Shown: positions 1 through 9,617, numbered from the stretch's first letter. The stretch is 60,806 nt of DNA from JAGPIS01 sp964635545 (GCA_964635545.1 CAZWOA010000006.1:1-60806); one strand, 5' to 3'. The notes: a model not told the origin generated them from the letters alone. Numbers and translations are program-made.

Positions 1-90
1 TTATTTTCTTGTATTGCTTTTCCGTTTCTTATAATCGAAGTAAAAAGATATAACTATGGTTGCAGTTCCAATAAACGTAAAGATTAATTA

Positions 91-123
91 AAAAACAACC
101 CGCCAACTAATGCTGGCGGGTTG
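91..123 (-). terminator. Rho-independent terminator of the mutAB operon
   Basis: A perfect 10-bp stem (96-105 with 114-123, CAACCCGCCA / TGGCGGGTTG) encloses an 8-nt loop. Read on the minus strand, the stem is followed by a T-run (the A-run at 91-95 on the plus strand). It lies about 30 nt past the mutB stop, so it fits as the end of the mutA-mutB transcript. Positions 1-90 hold nothing I can call. Confidence 0.85.
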
Positions 124-152
124 CTTGAATTTATAGGTTTAGTGCCTGATTA

Positions 153-2306
153 TCAGGCTTCGTGAACCTTGATAAGAATCTCAAGTATTTCGGTTGCTGC
201 TTTTGCTACCGAGCTACCCGGACCAAAGATTGCTACAGCACCTGCATCGTATAGATATTGGTAATCCTGTGCGGGGATAACGCCACCACAGATAACCATA
301 ATATCTTCACGACCAAGTTTTTTAAGCTCTTCGATAACTTGTGGTACAAGAGTTTTGTGACCTGCTGCCAGTGATGATACACCAAGCACGTGAACGTCGT
401 TCTCTACTGCCTGTTTTGCAGCTTCGGCCGGAGTCTGGAACAGAGGACCCATGTCAACGTCGAAACCTATATCGGCATAACCTGTTGCTACAACTTTGGC
501 ACCGCGGTCGTGACCGTCCTGACCCATTTTAGCAACCATTATACGTGGTTGACGACCATCCATCTTGGCAAACTTAGCTGCCAGTTGACGGGCTTTTTCA
601 AAGTCGGAGTCGTTGCCGGCTTCGGCAGAGTAAACTCCAGAGATAGAGCGAATCACAGCGTTATATCTTCCTACTATTTTTTCACAAGCATACGAAATTT
701 CACCCAGTGAAGCACGTAGCTTAGCAGCTTCAACGGCTAGTGCAAGAAGGTTGCCTTGCTTGGTTTCTACTGCTTTGGTGATAGCCTCAAGAGCAGCTTT
801 CACTTTAGCCTCGTCACGGTTGGCGCGAAGCTCGTTAAGTCGCTCAATCTGCTGTGCACGCACTGCGGTGTTGTCAATATCAAGAATATCGATAGGGTCC
901 TCTTTCTCAAGACGGTATTTGTTAACACCAACGATGGTTTGGTTTCCACTGTCGATCTTCGCCTGAGTACGGGCAGCAGCCTCTTCGATACGCATTTTTG
1001 GAATACCCGATTCGATTGCTTTGGCCATGCCGCCAAGTTTCTCAACCTCTTCGATGTGAGCCCATGCTTTGTCAACCAACTCTTTGGTAAGCGACTCTAC
1101 ATAATATGAACCTGCCCATGGGTCAACAGCACGGCATACCTCGGTTTCATTCTGAATATAAAGCTGAGTGTTACGGGCAATGCGTGCCGAGAAATCGGTT
1201 GGAAGTGCGATAGCTTCGTCCAGCGCATTGGTGTGAAGCGACTGAGTGTGTCCAAGTGCAGCACCCATAGCCTCGATACATGTACGCCCCACGTTGTTGA
1301 ACGGATCCTGCTCGGTAAGCGACCATCCGGATGTCTGGCTGTGTGTACGTAGGGCAAGTGATTTCGGATTTTTTGGGTTGAACTGCTTAACAATTTTTGC
1401 CCAAAGCATACGTGCAGCACGCATTTTTGCAATCTCCATAAAGTGGTTCATGCCAATGGCCCAGAAGAACGATAGACGAGGTGCAAAAGCATCGATATTC
1501 ATGCCGGCATTAACTCCTGCGCGAAGGTACTCAAGACCGTCGGCAAGGGTATAGGCAAGCTCGATATCGGCAGTGGCACCGGCCTCTTGCATGTGGTAAC
1601 CCGAAATAGATATCGAGTTGAACTTAGGCATGTTCTGAGAAGTATATTCGAAGATATCAGCAATAATCTTCATCGAGAACTCCGGTGGATAAATGTAGGT
1701 GTTACGCACCATGAACTCCTTAAGGATATCGTTCTGGATTGTACCTGCCATCTCCTCAAGTTTGGCACCCTGCTCAAGACCTGCCACTATGTAGAAGGCA
1801 AGAATAGGAAGAACAGCTCCGTTCATTGTCATCGAAACAGACATCTTATTCAATGGAATACCATCAAACAGTATTTTCATATCTTCGATAGAGCAGATTG
1901 ATACACCCGCTTTACCCACGTCGCCCACTACGCGCTCGTGGTCGGCATCGTAGCCGCGGTGTGTTGCAAGGTCGAATGCTACCGAAAGACCTTTCTGTCC
2001 GGCAGCAAGGTTACGACGGTAGAATGCGTTAGACTCCTCAGCGGTAGAGAAACCGGCATACTGACGGATAGTCCATGGTTGCATGGCATACATCGCCGAG
2101 TATGGTCCGCGTAGGTATGGAGGCAAACCTGCAGCATAGTTGAGGTGCTCCATATTTTCAAGGTCCTCTTTGGTATAGGCACCTTTAACAGGAATCTGCT
2201 CGGGGGTTACCCAATCTTTTTTAATTCCGTGTTTTTGAGTCCAGGCGTTACCGTCAACGGCACCCTGTCCCATTTTTATATTGATATCTTTAAAATTTGG
2301 TTTCAT
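153..2306 (-). CDS. mutB: Methylmalonyl-CoA mutase large (catalytic) subunit
   Basis: Interconverts (R)-methylmalonyl-CoA and succinyl-CoA with adenosylcobalamin; in Bacteroidales this serves propionate formation from succinate. The 717-residue protein has the full-length TIM-barrel mutase domain (about residues 30-560, including the TMNGAVLP, SISGYHMQEAGA and RTHSQTSGWSLT blocks). The C-terminal B12-binding domain follows, with DGHDRG at residues 597-602. His599 of that DxHxxG motif is the expected lower axial cobalt ligand. The gene is 17 nt downstream of mutA on the same strand, which is the usual order for the heterodimeric enzyme. No damage is visible. Confidence 0.97.
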   Translation of the reverse strand: MKPNFKDINIKMGQGAVDGNAWTQKHGIKKDWVTPEQIPVKGAYTKEDLENMEHLNYAAGLPPYLRGPYSAMYAMQPWTIRQYAGFSTAEESNAFYRRNLAAGQKGLSVAFDLATHRGYDADHERVVGDVGKAGVSICSIEDMKILFDGIPLNKMSVSMTMNGAVLPILAFYIVAGLEQGAKLEEMAGTIQNDILKEFMVRNTYIYPPEFSMKIIADIFEYTSQNMPKFNSISISGYHMQEAGATADIELAYTLADGLEYLRAGVNAGMNIDAFAPRLSFFWAIGMNHFMEIAKMRAARMLWAKIVKQFNPKNPKSLALRTHSQTSGWSLTEQDPFNNVGRTCIEAMGAALGHTQSLHTNALDEAIALPTDFSARIARNTQLYIQNETEVCRAVDPWAGSYYVESLTKELVDKAWAHIEEVEKLGGMAKAIESGIPKMRIEEAAARTQAKIDSGNQTIVGVNKYRLEKEDPIDILDIDNTAVRAQQIERLNELRANRDEAKVKAALEAITKAVETKQGNLLALAVEAAKLRASLGEISYACEKIVGRYNAVIRSISGVYSAEAGNDSDFEKARQLAAKFAKMDGRQPRIMVAKMGQDGHDRGAKVVATGYADIGFDVDMGPLFQTPAEAAKQAVENDVHVLGVSSLAAGHKTLVPQVIEELKKLGREDIMVICGGVIPAQDYQYLYDAGAVAIFGPGSSVAKAATEILEILIKVHEA

Positions 2307-2323
2307 CCTTCAATAGAATTTAA

Positions 2324-4189
2324 TTACTTAATTCCCAAAACTGTATTAAAGCCTTTCAGCGTCTCTAGTACGTTGCTCTTAACATTTACAAAGTGCTGAA
2401 TACCTTGTGCTTTTAGGTCGTCGGTGCAAGCCGGAGCACCAGCCACAACAAACTGTGCAGCACCATTAAGTGCTTTGAATGCTGCGGGAGCTGCCTCTGC
2501 ATACTCATCATCAGAGCTACATAGCACCACGATATCGGCTTTGGCTGCTTTTGCAGCTTCTACGCCTGCTTCAACAGTGTCGAAACCAAGATTATCAATA
2601 ATTTCATATCCTGCACATCCGAAGAAGTTACCCGAGAATTGTGAGCGTGCAAGGCGCATTGCAAGGTTACCGTAGGTAAGCATAAATACTTTAGGACGAC
2701 GAACTGCTTTTTCGGTTGCAAGGCGTAGTGCTTCAAACTCTTCGGCACCGCGGAATAGAACGATAGGCTCAACGGTATCGCCCGATGGCTTGCTACAGTC
2801 GCTCTCTTTGGCTTCGATGCGGTTAAGCATCTGTTCGTTAATATTGGGGAATTGGTTGGTTCCAAGAAGGTTCTCGCGACGGGTAGCAACGTTTTTGCGG
2901 CGTGTGTCGGCAGATGCTTTCACAAGTTGCTGAACGAAACCTGCTTTAAGAGCTGCAAGGTATCCTCCTTTATCTTCTGCCTCGAGGAATAGTTTCCATG
3001 CCTCTTGCGCAATGCTGTCGGTAAGGTTTTCGATGTAGTACGAACCACCTGCCGCATCAACGATTCTATCGAAATATGACTCCTCTTTAAGAAGAAGTTG
3101 CTGGTTACGTGCAATTCTCTCAGAGAAATCATCGGCCGATTTGAATGTAACATCAAAAGGAAGTACTGTAAGTGATGCTACACCACCCAATGCGGCACTC
3201 ATAGCCTCAGTTTGTGTGCGAAGCATATTCACGTTGGGGTCGAATATTGTTTTATTCCATTTCGATGTCTCGGCATGGATGTGCATTTTGGTCACCTCTT
3301 TTGAAGAAGGCTTGTAAGCCTCTACTATTTTTGACCAAAGAAGACGTGCAGCCCTGAATTTAGCAATCTCCATGAAGTAGTTAGAACCTACTCCGAAGGT
3401 GAAGCGAATGGCGGCCGCAGCTGCGTCGATGCTCATTCCTTTATTTACAAGGGCTGACAGATATTCGGCTCCCATCGAAAGGCCAAATGCAAGCTCCTGA
3501 ACTATTGTAGCACCTGCATTGTTGAAGTGGCGTGCATTAACGGTTACGGTTTGGAAATTGGGGTAATCCTTGGCAATTTCTGCAACCTCTTTTGTGTAAC
3601 CGAACAGCTCATCCATGGTTGAGCAAGATGCACCTTTGATGGTTAAGTTGCCCAGTTGGTCGTGGTTAATAGAGCCATACACGTTTTGTTTTTTGGCACC
3701 TGCCTTGTTGAAAGTAGCAACCACAGCTTCAGCAAGTTTTTTATTGCCACTGCAAGTAGCGAAGTTAACTTCTACCTCTTCAATGTTGATGCCCTTGATA
3801 AGTGCGGCGATATTGCTCTCTGAAATAAGAGAGTCGTCACTGAAATGAAATCCGAAAGAATTTACACCTTTTGATAGTAGCCCGATAGCTTTTTTATTAG
3901 CTTCGGCTATATCATTAACAGCAATTTCCTGACGAACGAGCCATTTGTTTGAATTGGCATGATTGCCTCTTACATAAGGATATTCACCGGGAAGTGAGTT
4001 CAGATAGTTGATAGGTTCCAGGTCTTCGCTTCTGTAAAAGGGGCGAACGCTGAATCCCTCAGTTGTTCTCCACATCAGTTTTTTCTCAAAATCGGCTCCT
4101 TTAAGGTCAGCTACGATTTTGTCCATCCACTCTTGTGTAGAAATAGATGGAAAATCAGAAAATAACAGTTGATTTTTATTGTCTGCCAT
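2324..4189 (-). CDS. mutA: Methylmalonyl-CoA mutase small subunit
   Basis: Partner subunit of MutB, 621 residues. It keeps the mutase TIM-barrel fold (about residues 30-470) and a degenerate C-terminal cobalamin-type domain. The DxHxxG cobalt-binding motif of MutB is missing there (the equivalent stretch reads around VFMLTYGNLAMR), as expected for the non-catalytic chain. It is the first gene of a two-gene operon with mutB. The start is the ATG at 4187-4189, and the N-terminus MADNKNQLLF has no signal peptide, consistent with a cytoplasmic enzyme. Confidence 0.95.
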   Translation of the reverse strand: MADNKNQLLFSDFPSISTQEWMDKIVADLKGADFEKKLMWRTTEGFSVRPFYRSEDLEPINYLNSLPGEYPYVRGNHANSNKWLVRQEIAVNDIAEANKKAIGLLSKGVNSFGFHFSDDSLISESNIAALIKGINIEEVEVNFATCSGNKKLAEAVVATFNKAGAKKQNVYGSINHDQLGNLTIKGASCSTMDELFGYTKEVAEIAKDYPNFQTVTVNARHFNNAGATIVQELAFGLSMGAEYLSALVNKGMSIDAAAAAIRFTFGVGSNYFMEIAKFRAARLLWSKIVEAYKPSSKEVTKMHIHAETSKWNKTIFDPNVNMLRTQTEAMSAALGGVASLTVLPFDVTFKSADDFSERIARNQQLLLKEESYFDRIVDAAGGSYYIENLTDSIAQEAWKLFLEAEDKGGYLAALKAGFVQQLVKASADTRRKNVATRRENLLGTNQFPNINEQMLNRIEAKESDCSKPSGDTVEPIVLFRGAEEFEALRLATEKAVRRPKVFMLTYGNLAMRLARSQFSGNFFGCAGYEIIDNLGFDTVEAGVEAAKAAKADIVVLCSSDDEYAEAAPAAFKALNGAAQFVVAGAPACTDDLKAQGIQHFVNVKSNVLETLKGFNTVLGIK

Positions 4190-4210
4190 AATTTAACTGT
4201 TTGTTTTTAT

Positions 4211-4226
4211 CAAAGGCACAAAATTA
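4211..4226 (-). promoter_or_regulatory. Probable -7 element for mutAB
   Basis: Read on the minus strand, 4226-4219 is TAATTTTG, an exact match to the Bacteroidota -7 consensus TAnnTTTG. A near match, TGCCTTTG, follows at 4218-4211. No clean TTTG -33 box sits 19-22 nt upstream. The predicted leader is only about 20-25 nt. The rest of the 4190-4484 gap is AT-rich, and I see nothing else in it. Confidence 0.45.
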
Positions 4227-4484
4227 ACGCTTTTAATATGATAAAACCACAGTTAACGCCCAATTTATAACTGTTTTGCAACATGTTAAATATGAAGGAA
4301 TGGAAAAAATGAGAAAGAGAGAGAAGTTGGTTGTTAAATTACGGCTCTTATCGAGTAGAATAATAATTTTAAGAACTAATTTTATATAAAAGAATAAAAC
4401 CATTAGTTTTATATTATTTAATATTATCTTCATATTAAATAAATTAAGATAAAGGTTTTGTAGTGATTTATAATTTAACTATTT

Positions 4485-5745
4485 ATGAAAAAGAAAATTC
4501 TAATTGCTTTTGCATTACTGATTGCTATAGTGCCAGCTTGGTGCCAGATCAATCAAAATAGATTAATTACAGGTACGGTAGTCAGCACTACCGATTCTCT
4601 GCCTGTTCCTTATACTCACATATCAGTATTGGGGCAACCGGAAGGTAGTGTTACCAACTTCAACGGAGATTTCAAACTTCAGTTTATATCTGATGGCACA
4701 GATTCGTTGGCTGTAACACACATTTCATTTAACGATACTATAATTATCACCCCCCCCCATTTTATCTGACAATATAACAATTTATGTTCGTCCAAAAACT
4801 TGGTATCTATCCGAAGTTGCAGTGATTCCCGATGACTCGCTTCAATCTATAGTTGCCAACATCAAGAAAAACTTTAGAAAAAATTATCCTACCTCTCTTC
4901 ACTACTCCAATGCATTTTACCGTGAAGTGATATACAATAATCTTAACGACGCCACCGACCGTCTTACCGAAGCCACAGTGGCGATACAGGATAAGGGGTA
5001 TGGCACGGATGGTAGCAATATAACCGCCGAAATTATAGCTCTACGGAAATCCGACGACTACACCGAGACAAAAACAAAACTTTGGATAGCCCTAATACTA
5101 AAGATGTTCCCCGAAACTGAAAACAACTTCTATACGCTTATTAAAGCAAATCCACTGCGACGATATAGAATAGAAAACAAAGGTGAGGAGAGCGATTTTT
5201 TCGGAAACAATTTGTTGGATATGGCTTTAAACAGAGGAGAACTTACCCTTGTAGGATCGCTAAAAGACAAAAATGGTGACTTATGCTTAAAGATGGCTTT
5301 CGAACAAAAAGGCTTCTTTACCCACAAAGGTGAATTTATAGTAAATGCTGATACCTACGCTATTGTTGATTGGGAGCATGCTGTTTACACATCAAGAGGT
5401 ATGATGAAAAAACAACAGTATAAATACACAATGACTGACGGAAAATACTTACCGTTTTTCTATCGTGAAGTGGGCTTCGATTTTTCGGGCAATACAGCTA
5501 CTCATACTAAAGTAAACACAATAATATTTAATGAACACAGCACTAAAAGGAAAAATATCGACCGCATTAAGAAGAGAAATGTAGTATCGAACAAAGGCGA
5601 TTTTTATAAGAACAGTGGCCAATATGATGCAGAATATTGGGAACATCAGAATATACTTCAGGAAGAACCATTGAGTAAGAGCGAAGTAGAGAGTTTATCA
5701 CGCTTTAAGAACCTGGAAAAACAGTTTGAGCAAAATGCAAAATAA
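4485..5745 (+). pseudogene. CarboxypepD_reg-like surface/periplasmic protein, reading frame broken at a C9 tract
   Basis: Frame 1 starts at ATG 4485 with a signal peptide (MKKKILIAFALL...AWCQ), then a carboxypeptidase-regulatory-like beta-sandwich start (ITGTVVSTTDSLPVPYTHISV). It hits TGA at 4767, just after nine consecutive C (4750-4758). Removing one C restores a single frame to 5745, about 419 residues. The reading passes through the tract as TPPILSDNITIYV and continues into the second half, which has the family-typical segment NYPTSLHYSNAFYREV. The downstream half also has a GTG at 4822, but starting there would leave no export signal. It is the first gene of an operon with the membrane protein, permease and adaptor that follow. 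The break could be a phase-variable switch, a true mutation or a homopolymer sequencing error. Confidence 0.75.
4750..4758 (+). repeat. Poly-C tract (C9) inside a coding region
   Basis: Nine consecutive C in an otherwise AT-rich gene. With C9 the frame ends 9 nt later; with C8 (or any tract one base shorter modulo 3) it reads through for another 330 codons. Tracts of this kind are classic slipped-strand sites. Confidence 0.9.
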
Positions 5746-6331
5746 GACACTATTCAACTCTTTCAAAACATGGCATATATTGCTTCTGTTTGCCTTGATA
5801 TTCTTTATCGGGAAGTATGTCGATTATCTTATTGTAATTCAAAAAACGGGTGAGATAACCTACTCTTTAAAATTCTTTTTTTGGAATTACCTGCTTTATC
5901 TTATTGGCAACCTTTTGGTTATCGGATTCATTGGTCTCTCTGTTTTTACCGGAGCCTATGTTTTAAAGTTCAGAATAACCCTTAAAGCAAGCTATAAAGC
6001 TACCATATTAGCATCGTTCGTATATTTTATTCGCAATATATTAAGATGGTGCTGGGTAGCAACTCAAACATCATTTACCAGAGAAGAGTTTTCGGATAAA
6101 TATCTTTTTAAGTTATCATCAATTTTTGATGTTTCTCCATTAAATACAACCCTCTTTAAAATAGCCAACGGTTTTGACATATACGACATCGTGCTAGTAA
6201 TAGCATTATCATTTCTATTGACAAAACTATCTAAAATCAGCCATGTAAAGTCACTGAAAACGATAGGCATATTTCTGATTCCCATTGTAATATTGTCAAA
6301 ACTTCTATTTAACGCTTTGTTAAATTTATAA
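5735..6331 (+). CDS. Integral membrane protein of unknown function
   Basis: About 198 residues with roughly five hydrophobic segments (for example ILLLFALIFFIGKYV near the N-terminus, NYLLYLIGNLLVIGFIGLSV, ATILASFVYFI, IVLVIALSFLLT and IGIFLIPIVILSKLL). I do not recognise the family. The start is ATG 5735, which overlaps the end of the preceding gene by 11 nt; a TTG at 5726 is possible but less likely. The overlap and the 6-nt gap to the permease gene indicate translational coupling. It may therefore be a membrane component working with the permease-adaptor pair, but that is inference from position only. Confidence 0.75.
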   Translation: MQNKTLFNSFKTWHILLLFALIFFIGKYVDYLIVIQKTGEITYSLKFFFWNYLLYLIGNLLVIGFIGLSVFTGAYVLKFRITLKASYKATILASFVYFIRNILRWCWVATQTSFTREEFSDKYLFKLSSIFDVSPLNTTLFKIANGFDIYDIVLVIALSFLLTKLSKISHVKSLKTIGIFLIPIVILSKLLFNALLNL

Positions 6332-6337
6332 ATCAAA

Positions 6338-7600
6338 ATGCGGATGAATCAAAAACTCCTTGATATACAACTCAACCTCCTATTGGCGATTGAAAGTATA
6401 AAGCAACACCAGAGCCGGAATATATTAACCGGGTTTGGTGTGGCATGGGGAGTTATGATATTGATTTTACTTGTTGGTGCAGGACAAGGCTTGCAGGATG
6501 GAGTTATGCGAATATTTGGTAATTATGCTCAGAATAGCCTCTGGTTTTATGCGGGAATGGCTGATTCCGAATCGGTAAATAAACGGCCAATACTATTCGA
6601 CAGCAGGCTCATTGATGATATCTACACTGCATTTCCCGACATAACTGTAATATCACCACAAAAAAGCACATCAGCCTTGGTCGTTAATAGCAATGGCAAT
6701 TCATCAAACTACACAATAAGTGGTGTAGGTGCGCAATACTTCTCGATAAAACTACTTACAATAAACCATGGAAGACTGTTCAACCCTTGGGATGAGAAAC
6801 AGAACCGTAAAGTGGCGATAATTGGAAGCAGAGCAGCCGAAGAGATATTTGGTAACACAAATGCTCTGGGGCAATACATAAAAATAACAGATACCTGGTT
6901 CATGATAACCGGTGTGCTTAAAAAGGGTTCACTATTCGACCAAGCAGAACAAAAAAAGATATTTATCCCCATTTCCACCATGTGTCAAACAATTGATTAT
7001 GAGGACAAATTTACTGAGTTTGGTATAGTAACCACCTCCGAGAGTACTGCAGCAAGCTACGAAAAAAGTATAAACAGCTATCTGGCACGGCGGTACAATT
7101 ATGTTCCCGAAGACACCAAAGCAATGTATGTTTTCAACAGAAAAGAGCAGGTAAAATCATTCAACAGCCTGTTTGGCACCATCAAAGTTTTTCTGTGGGC
7201 AATAGGGTTAAGCCTGCTGCTTACAGGTATGCTGGGCATCTGCAACACCATGATTATAGTGGTAAAAGAACGAGCTAAAGAGATTGGCATTCGTAAAGCA
7301 CTGGGTGCAAAATCAAGTCAAGTGTTATCAATGATACTGACCGAAAGCGTGCTTATAACTCTGATTGCAGGTATAATAGGCATGTTACTGGGCATGTTTA
7401 TCTCATTTTTGATTAACATCACTCTTTTCGACTCAACCGATGCTGATAGTTCTATTGTTCAGGGGGTGGTCGTTAATATTTCATTAGCTATGGGAGCAAT
7501 CATAACATTGGTAATCTCCGGGAGCCTAGCCGGGCTATATCCTGCACGCAAAGCCGCCGACATAACACCAGTAGAAGCAATAAACCATGAATCGAACTAA
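6338..7600 (+). CDS. ABC transporter permease, MacB/FtsX type
   Basis: 420 residues with the MacB layout. There is an N-terminal membrane helix (ILTGFGVAWGVMILILLVGAG), a periplasmic MacB_PCD-like domain (about residues 50-270), and three C-terminal helices forming the FtsX domain. The FtsX domain carries the typical stretch VVKERAKEIGIRKALGA and ends in the LYPARKAADITPVEA motif. Such permeases couple ATP hydrolysis to substrate extrusion through a periplasmic adaptor. No ATP-binding subunit is encoded next to it. The 3' end overlaps the adaptor gene by 14 nt, so the two are probably translated together. Confidence 0.92.
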   Translation: MRMNQKLLDIQLNLLLAIESIKQHQSRNILTGFGVAWGVMILILLVGAGQGLQDGVMRIFGNYAQNSLWFYAGMADSESVNKRPILFDSRLIDDIYTAFPDITVISPQKSTSALVVNSNGNSSNYTISGVGAQYFSIKLLTINHGRLFNPWDEKQNRKVAIIGSRAAEEIFGNTNALGQYIKITDTWFMITGVLKKGSLFDQAEQKKIFIPISTMCQTIDYEDKFTEFGIVTTSESTAASYEKSINSYLARRYNYVPEDTKAMYVFNRKEQVKSFNSLFGTIKVFLWAIGLSLLLTGMLGICNTMIIVVKERAKEIGIRKALGAKSSQVLSMILTESVLITLIAGIIGMLLGMFISFLINITLFDSTDADSSIVQGVVVNISLAMGAIITLVISGSLAGLYPARKAADITPVEAINHESN

Positions 7601-8663
7601 AACAAAATCCAACTATCGCCCCTTGGTGATAATAGCACTGCTTATAGCAGTAAGCATAATATTGGTTGTGTGGACAAAGCCTGAAAAAAACACCGTAAAA
7701 ACCATAATAGCTGAAAAAGGCGATATAACTCATAGTGTACGGCTTACAGGAACTATAATTCCCGAGAGAGAGGTAGAGATAAAATCTAGGCTATCGGGTA
7801 TAGTAGAGAGAATATTTGTTGAAGTGGGTCAAAAACTCAACAAAGGAGATGCAATAGCACAAATACGTCTGATTGCTGACCCGCAAAGCGTGGAGCAGGC
7901 AACCCGCAATGCCGAAACCTCTAGAATTCAATTTAATATAGAGAAGCAGATATTCACTCGCAACGAATACCTTTACTCATCGGGAGTAATATCAAAAGCC
8001 GATTTTGAAGAGGCACAACGCATATTTATGGTGAAACAAGCGGAGTATGAATCGTCAATCCGCCAGCTCGAAATAGTGGAGAAGGGATTCAAGGCTGGCA
8101 ATAACGACATATCGGACATGGTACTTGCAACTCTTGACGGCACCATACTTGAACTACCTGTGAAAGAAGGCTCCAGCGTTACAGAAAGGAACAACTTCAA
8201 TGATGGTACCACCATAGCACTTATGGCCGACTTGGAGTACTACAACTTCAAAACAAAACTTAGCGAAAATGAAGTAGTGAAAATTAATAAAGGAGATGAT
8301 TTCATGCTCACAGTCAACGCACTGGATAGCATAACACTTAGAGCCCACTGGTCGTTGATACATCCCAAAGGAGAGAGTGCCGAAGGAGTTGTAAAGTTTC
8401 CTGTAGAGGCACGAATAATCACCAATGGGAAAAGCAGCCTCCTAAAACCCGGCTTCACCGCCTCGGCTACCATACCATTGGGATGCGATACTGGTGTTGT
8501 GGTAATTGACGAAAGGCTTATACACTTCAATAATGACAGTATTTATGTTATGGTTTTAGAAAATGGCAAGCCCCATAAAAGAGTCATAAAACCAGGCCTG
8601 TCAAATGGCATAAAAGTATCGATTAGAGAGGGGTTGGAAGTTGGAGAACAAGTTGTTGAGTAG
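7587..8663 (+). CDS. Periplasmic adaptor (membrane-fusion) protein, MacA/HlyD-like
   Basis: 358 residues. An N-terminal signal anchor (LVIIALLIAVSIILVVW) precedes a barrel-sandwich hybrid: the lipoyl half-motif SRLSGIVERIFVEVGQKLNKGD, split by a helical hairpin at about residues 105-180, with the second half TLDGTILELPVKEGSSV. A beta-barrel and membrane-proximal domain follow (GFTASATIPLG, GLSNGIKVSIREGLEVGEQVV). It should link the upstream MacB-type permease to an outer-membrane exit duct. No TolC-like gene is present in the window. It is the last gene of the operon. Confidence 0.9.
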   Translation: MNRTKTKSNYRPLVIIALLIAVSIILVVWTKPEKNTVKTIIAEKGDITHSVRLTGTIIPEREVEIKSRLSGIVERIFVEVGQKLNKGDAIAQIRLIADPQSVEQATRNAETSRIQFNIEKQIFTRNEYLYSSGVISKADFEEAQRIFMVKQAEYESSIRQLEIVEKGFKAGNNDISDMVLATLDGTILELPVKEGSSVTERNNFNDGTTIALMADLEYYNFKTKLSENEVVKINKGDDFMLTVNALDSITLRAHWSLIHPKGESAEGVVKFPVEARIITNGKSSLLKPGFTASATIPLGCDTGVVVIDERLIHFNNDSIYVMVLENGKPHKRVIKPGLSNGIKVSIREGLEVGEQVVE

Positions 8664-8752
8664 CAGTTGCGAATTTTATGTCTTAATATAGAATTGCAAT
8701 TGTGTGTTCAAACAAGTAACCAACTTTAATTAATATAAAGTGGTGAAGCTTT

Positions 8753-9520
8753 TTAATTCTTCCCTTTTCCTTCCCGCATTGCAAGAAACTGGTCGAATGC
8801 ATTTTTAACCGATTCCATAACTTGATAGTCACTAAGGTCGGCAGTAAGGGTGTAGTTGCCACGCAGGAATACCACAAACGAATCGAGTGAAGCATCTTTC
8901 AGCCCTGTAAATTCGGCCAGATTTTCGTGTGATGTTAGATTTCTTACACGCTCCATCTTATTCTCTTGCGCTAGGAACTTCTTATATTTTTGCTGTGGCG
9001 TTTCACCGAAGATAAAACCCCAATCTACGGTCATGCCAATACCAACGCCACCTGCAGTAGCCTTTGACAATGCTGCAATCTCTTTGGTGTTGATGGTAAA
9101 ATTCATGTCGAGGGCACTTTTTTTGTCCTCAATAACGAGGTTGGCGAACATGCTCCTAAATGCTCCATACGATTTGAATGCCAATACCTCCACCTCTTTT
9201 ATCATGTGGGGTTTTATGTTAACATTCATCACTATTGTGTCCGACAACATTTCGTTCATCGAAATTACAATAGTGGTATCTTTATAGCCCATACTCCTGA
9301 ACAGCAGTGTATCGCCGGTGGCAAGCGACAGTTTCATCTCACCTTTGAAGTTGCTTTGAAAACAGAACCCGGTGCGCATATTTGCCACGTTGGCATAAGG
9401 AACAGATGTTCCATTATTGTCGCTTGTGATTTTCACATTCTTAGTGCGGTCGGCAACCGGTTGTGCCGATATAATTGTAGCAATTGTGAAAAATGATATC
9501 AGATATAGCAGTTTTTTCAT
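8753..9520 (-). CDS. Exported CarboxypepD_reg-like domain protein
   Basis: 255 residues with a clear signal peptide (MKKLLYLISFFTIATIISAQ). A carboxypeptidase-regulatory-like domain follows at about residues 25-105 (VPYANVANMRTGFCFQSNFKGEMKLSL... and LLFRSMGYKDTTIVI), and then an uncharacterised helical/charged C-terminal part. Proteins of this kind in Bacteroidota sit in the periplasm or at the outer membrane; the specific role is unknown. It is convergent with the adaptor gene. The domain type echoes the broken gene at 4485, so the two may be distant relatives. Confidence 0.8.
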   Translation of the reverse strand: MKKLLYLISFFTIATIISAQPVADRTKNVKITSDNNGTSVPYANVANMRTGFCFQSNFKGEMKLSLATGDTLLFRSMGYKDTTIVISMNEMLSDTIVMNVNIKPHMIKEVEVLAFKSYGAFRSMFANLVIEDKKSALDMNFTINTKEIAALSKATAGGVGIGMTVDWGFIFGETPQQKYKKFLAQENKMERVRNLTSHENLAEFTGLKDASLDSFVVFLRGNYTLTADLSDYQVMESVKNAFDQFLAMREGKGKN

Positions 9521-9581
9521 GTCGCCTGTTTTAGCTACAACTTTACTGTCTGTTTAACGGGTATTGGGGAGAGAGGAAAAT

Positions 9582-9607
9582 AAGGCTGCCATAAAAACAG
9601 CAGCCTT
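9582..9607 (-). terminator. Probable terminator of trxA
   Basis: An 8-bp stem (9582-9589 AAGGCTGC with 9600-9607 GCAGCCTT) with a 10-nt loop lies about 10 nt past the trxA stop. On the minus strand it is followed by TATTTTCC, a modest T-rich tail. Confidence 0.6.
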
Positions 9608-9617
9608 TATATGGTTT

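Noticed and set aside
1..84. Minus-strand open stretch ending in a stop at 1-3, with a hydrophobic segment and a basic tail (FIGTATIVISFYFDYKKRK)
   Set aside because: It looks like a membrane helix with a positive tail. There is no usable start codon after the in-frame stop upstream, and only 27-28 codons are available.
4233..4433. 66-codon minus-strand open frame in the mutA upstream gap
   Set aside because: Low-complexity AT-rich composition (Ile, Leu, Asn and Lys runs), no recognisable domain, and it overlaps the likely mutAB promoter region.
8664..8752. Palindromic AATTGCAATT between the adaptor gene and the convergent gene
   Set aside because: Short, AT-rich, no T-run and no second copy; insufficient to call a terminator or operator.
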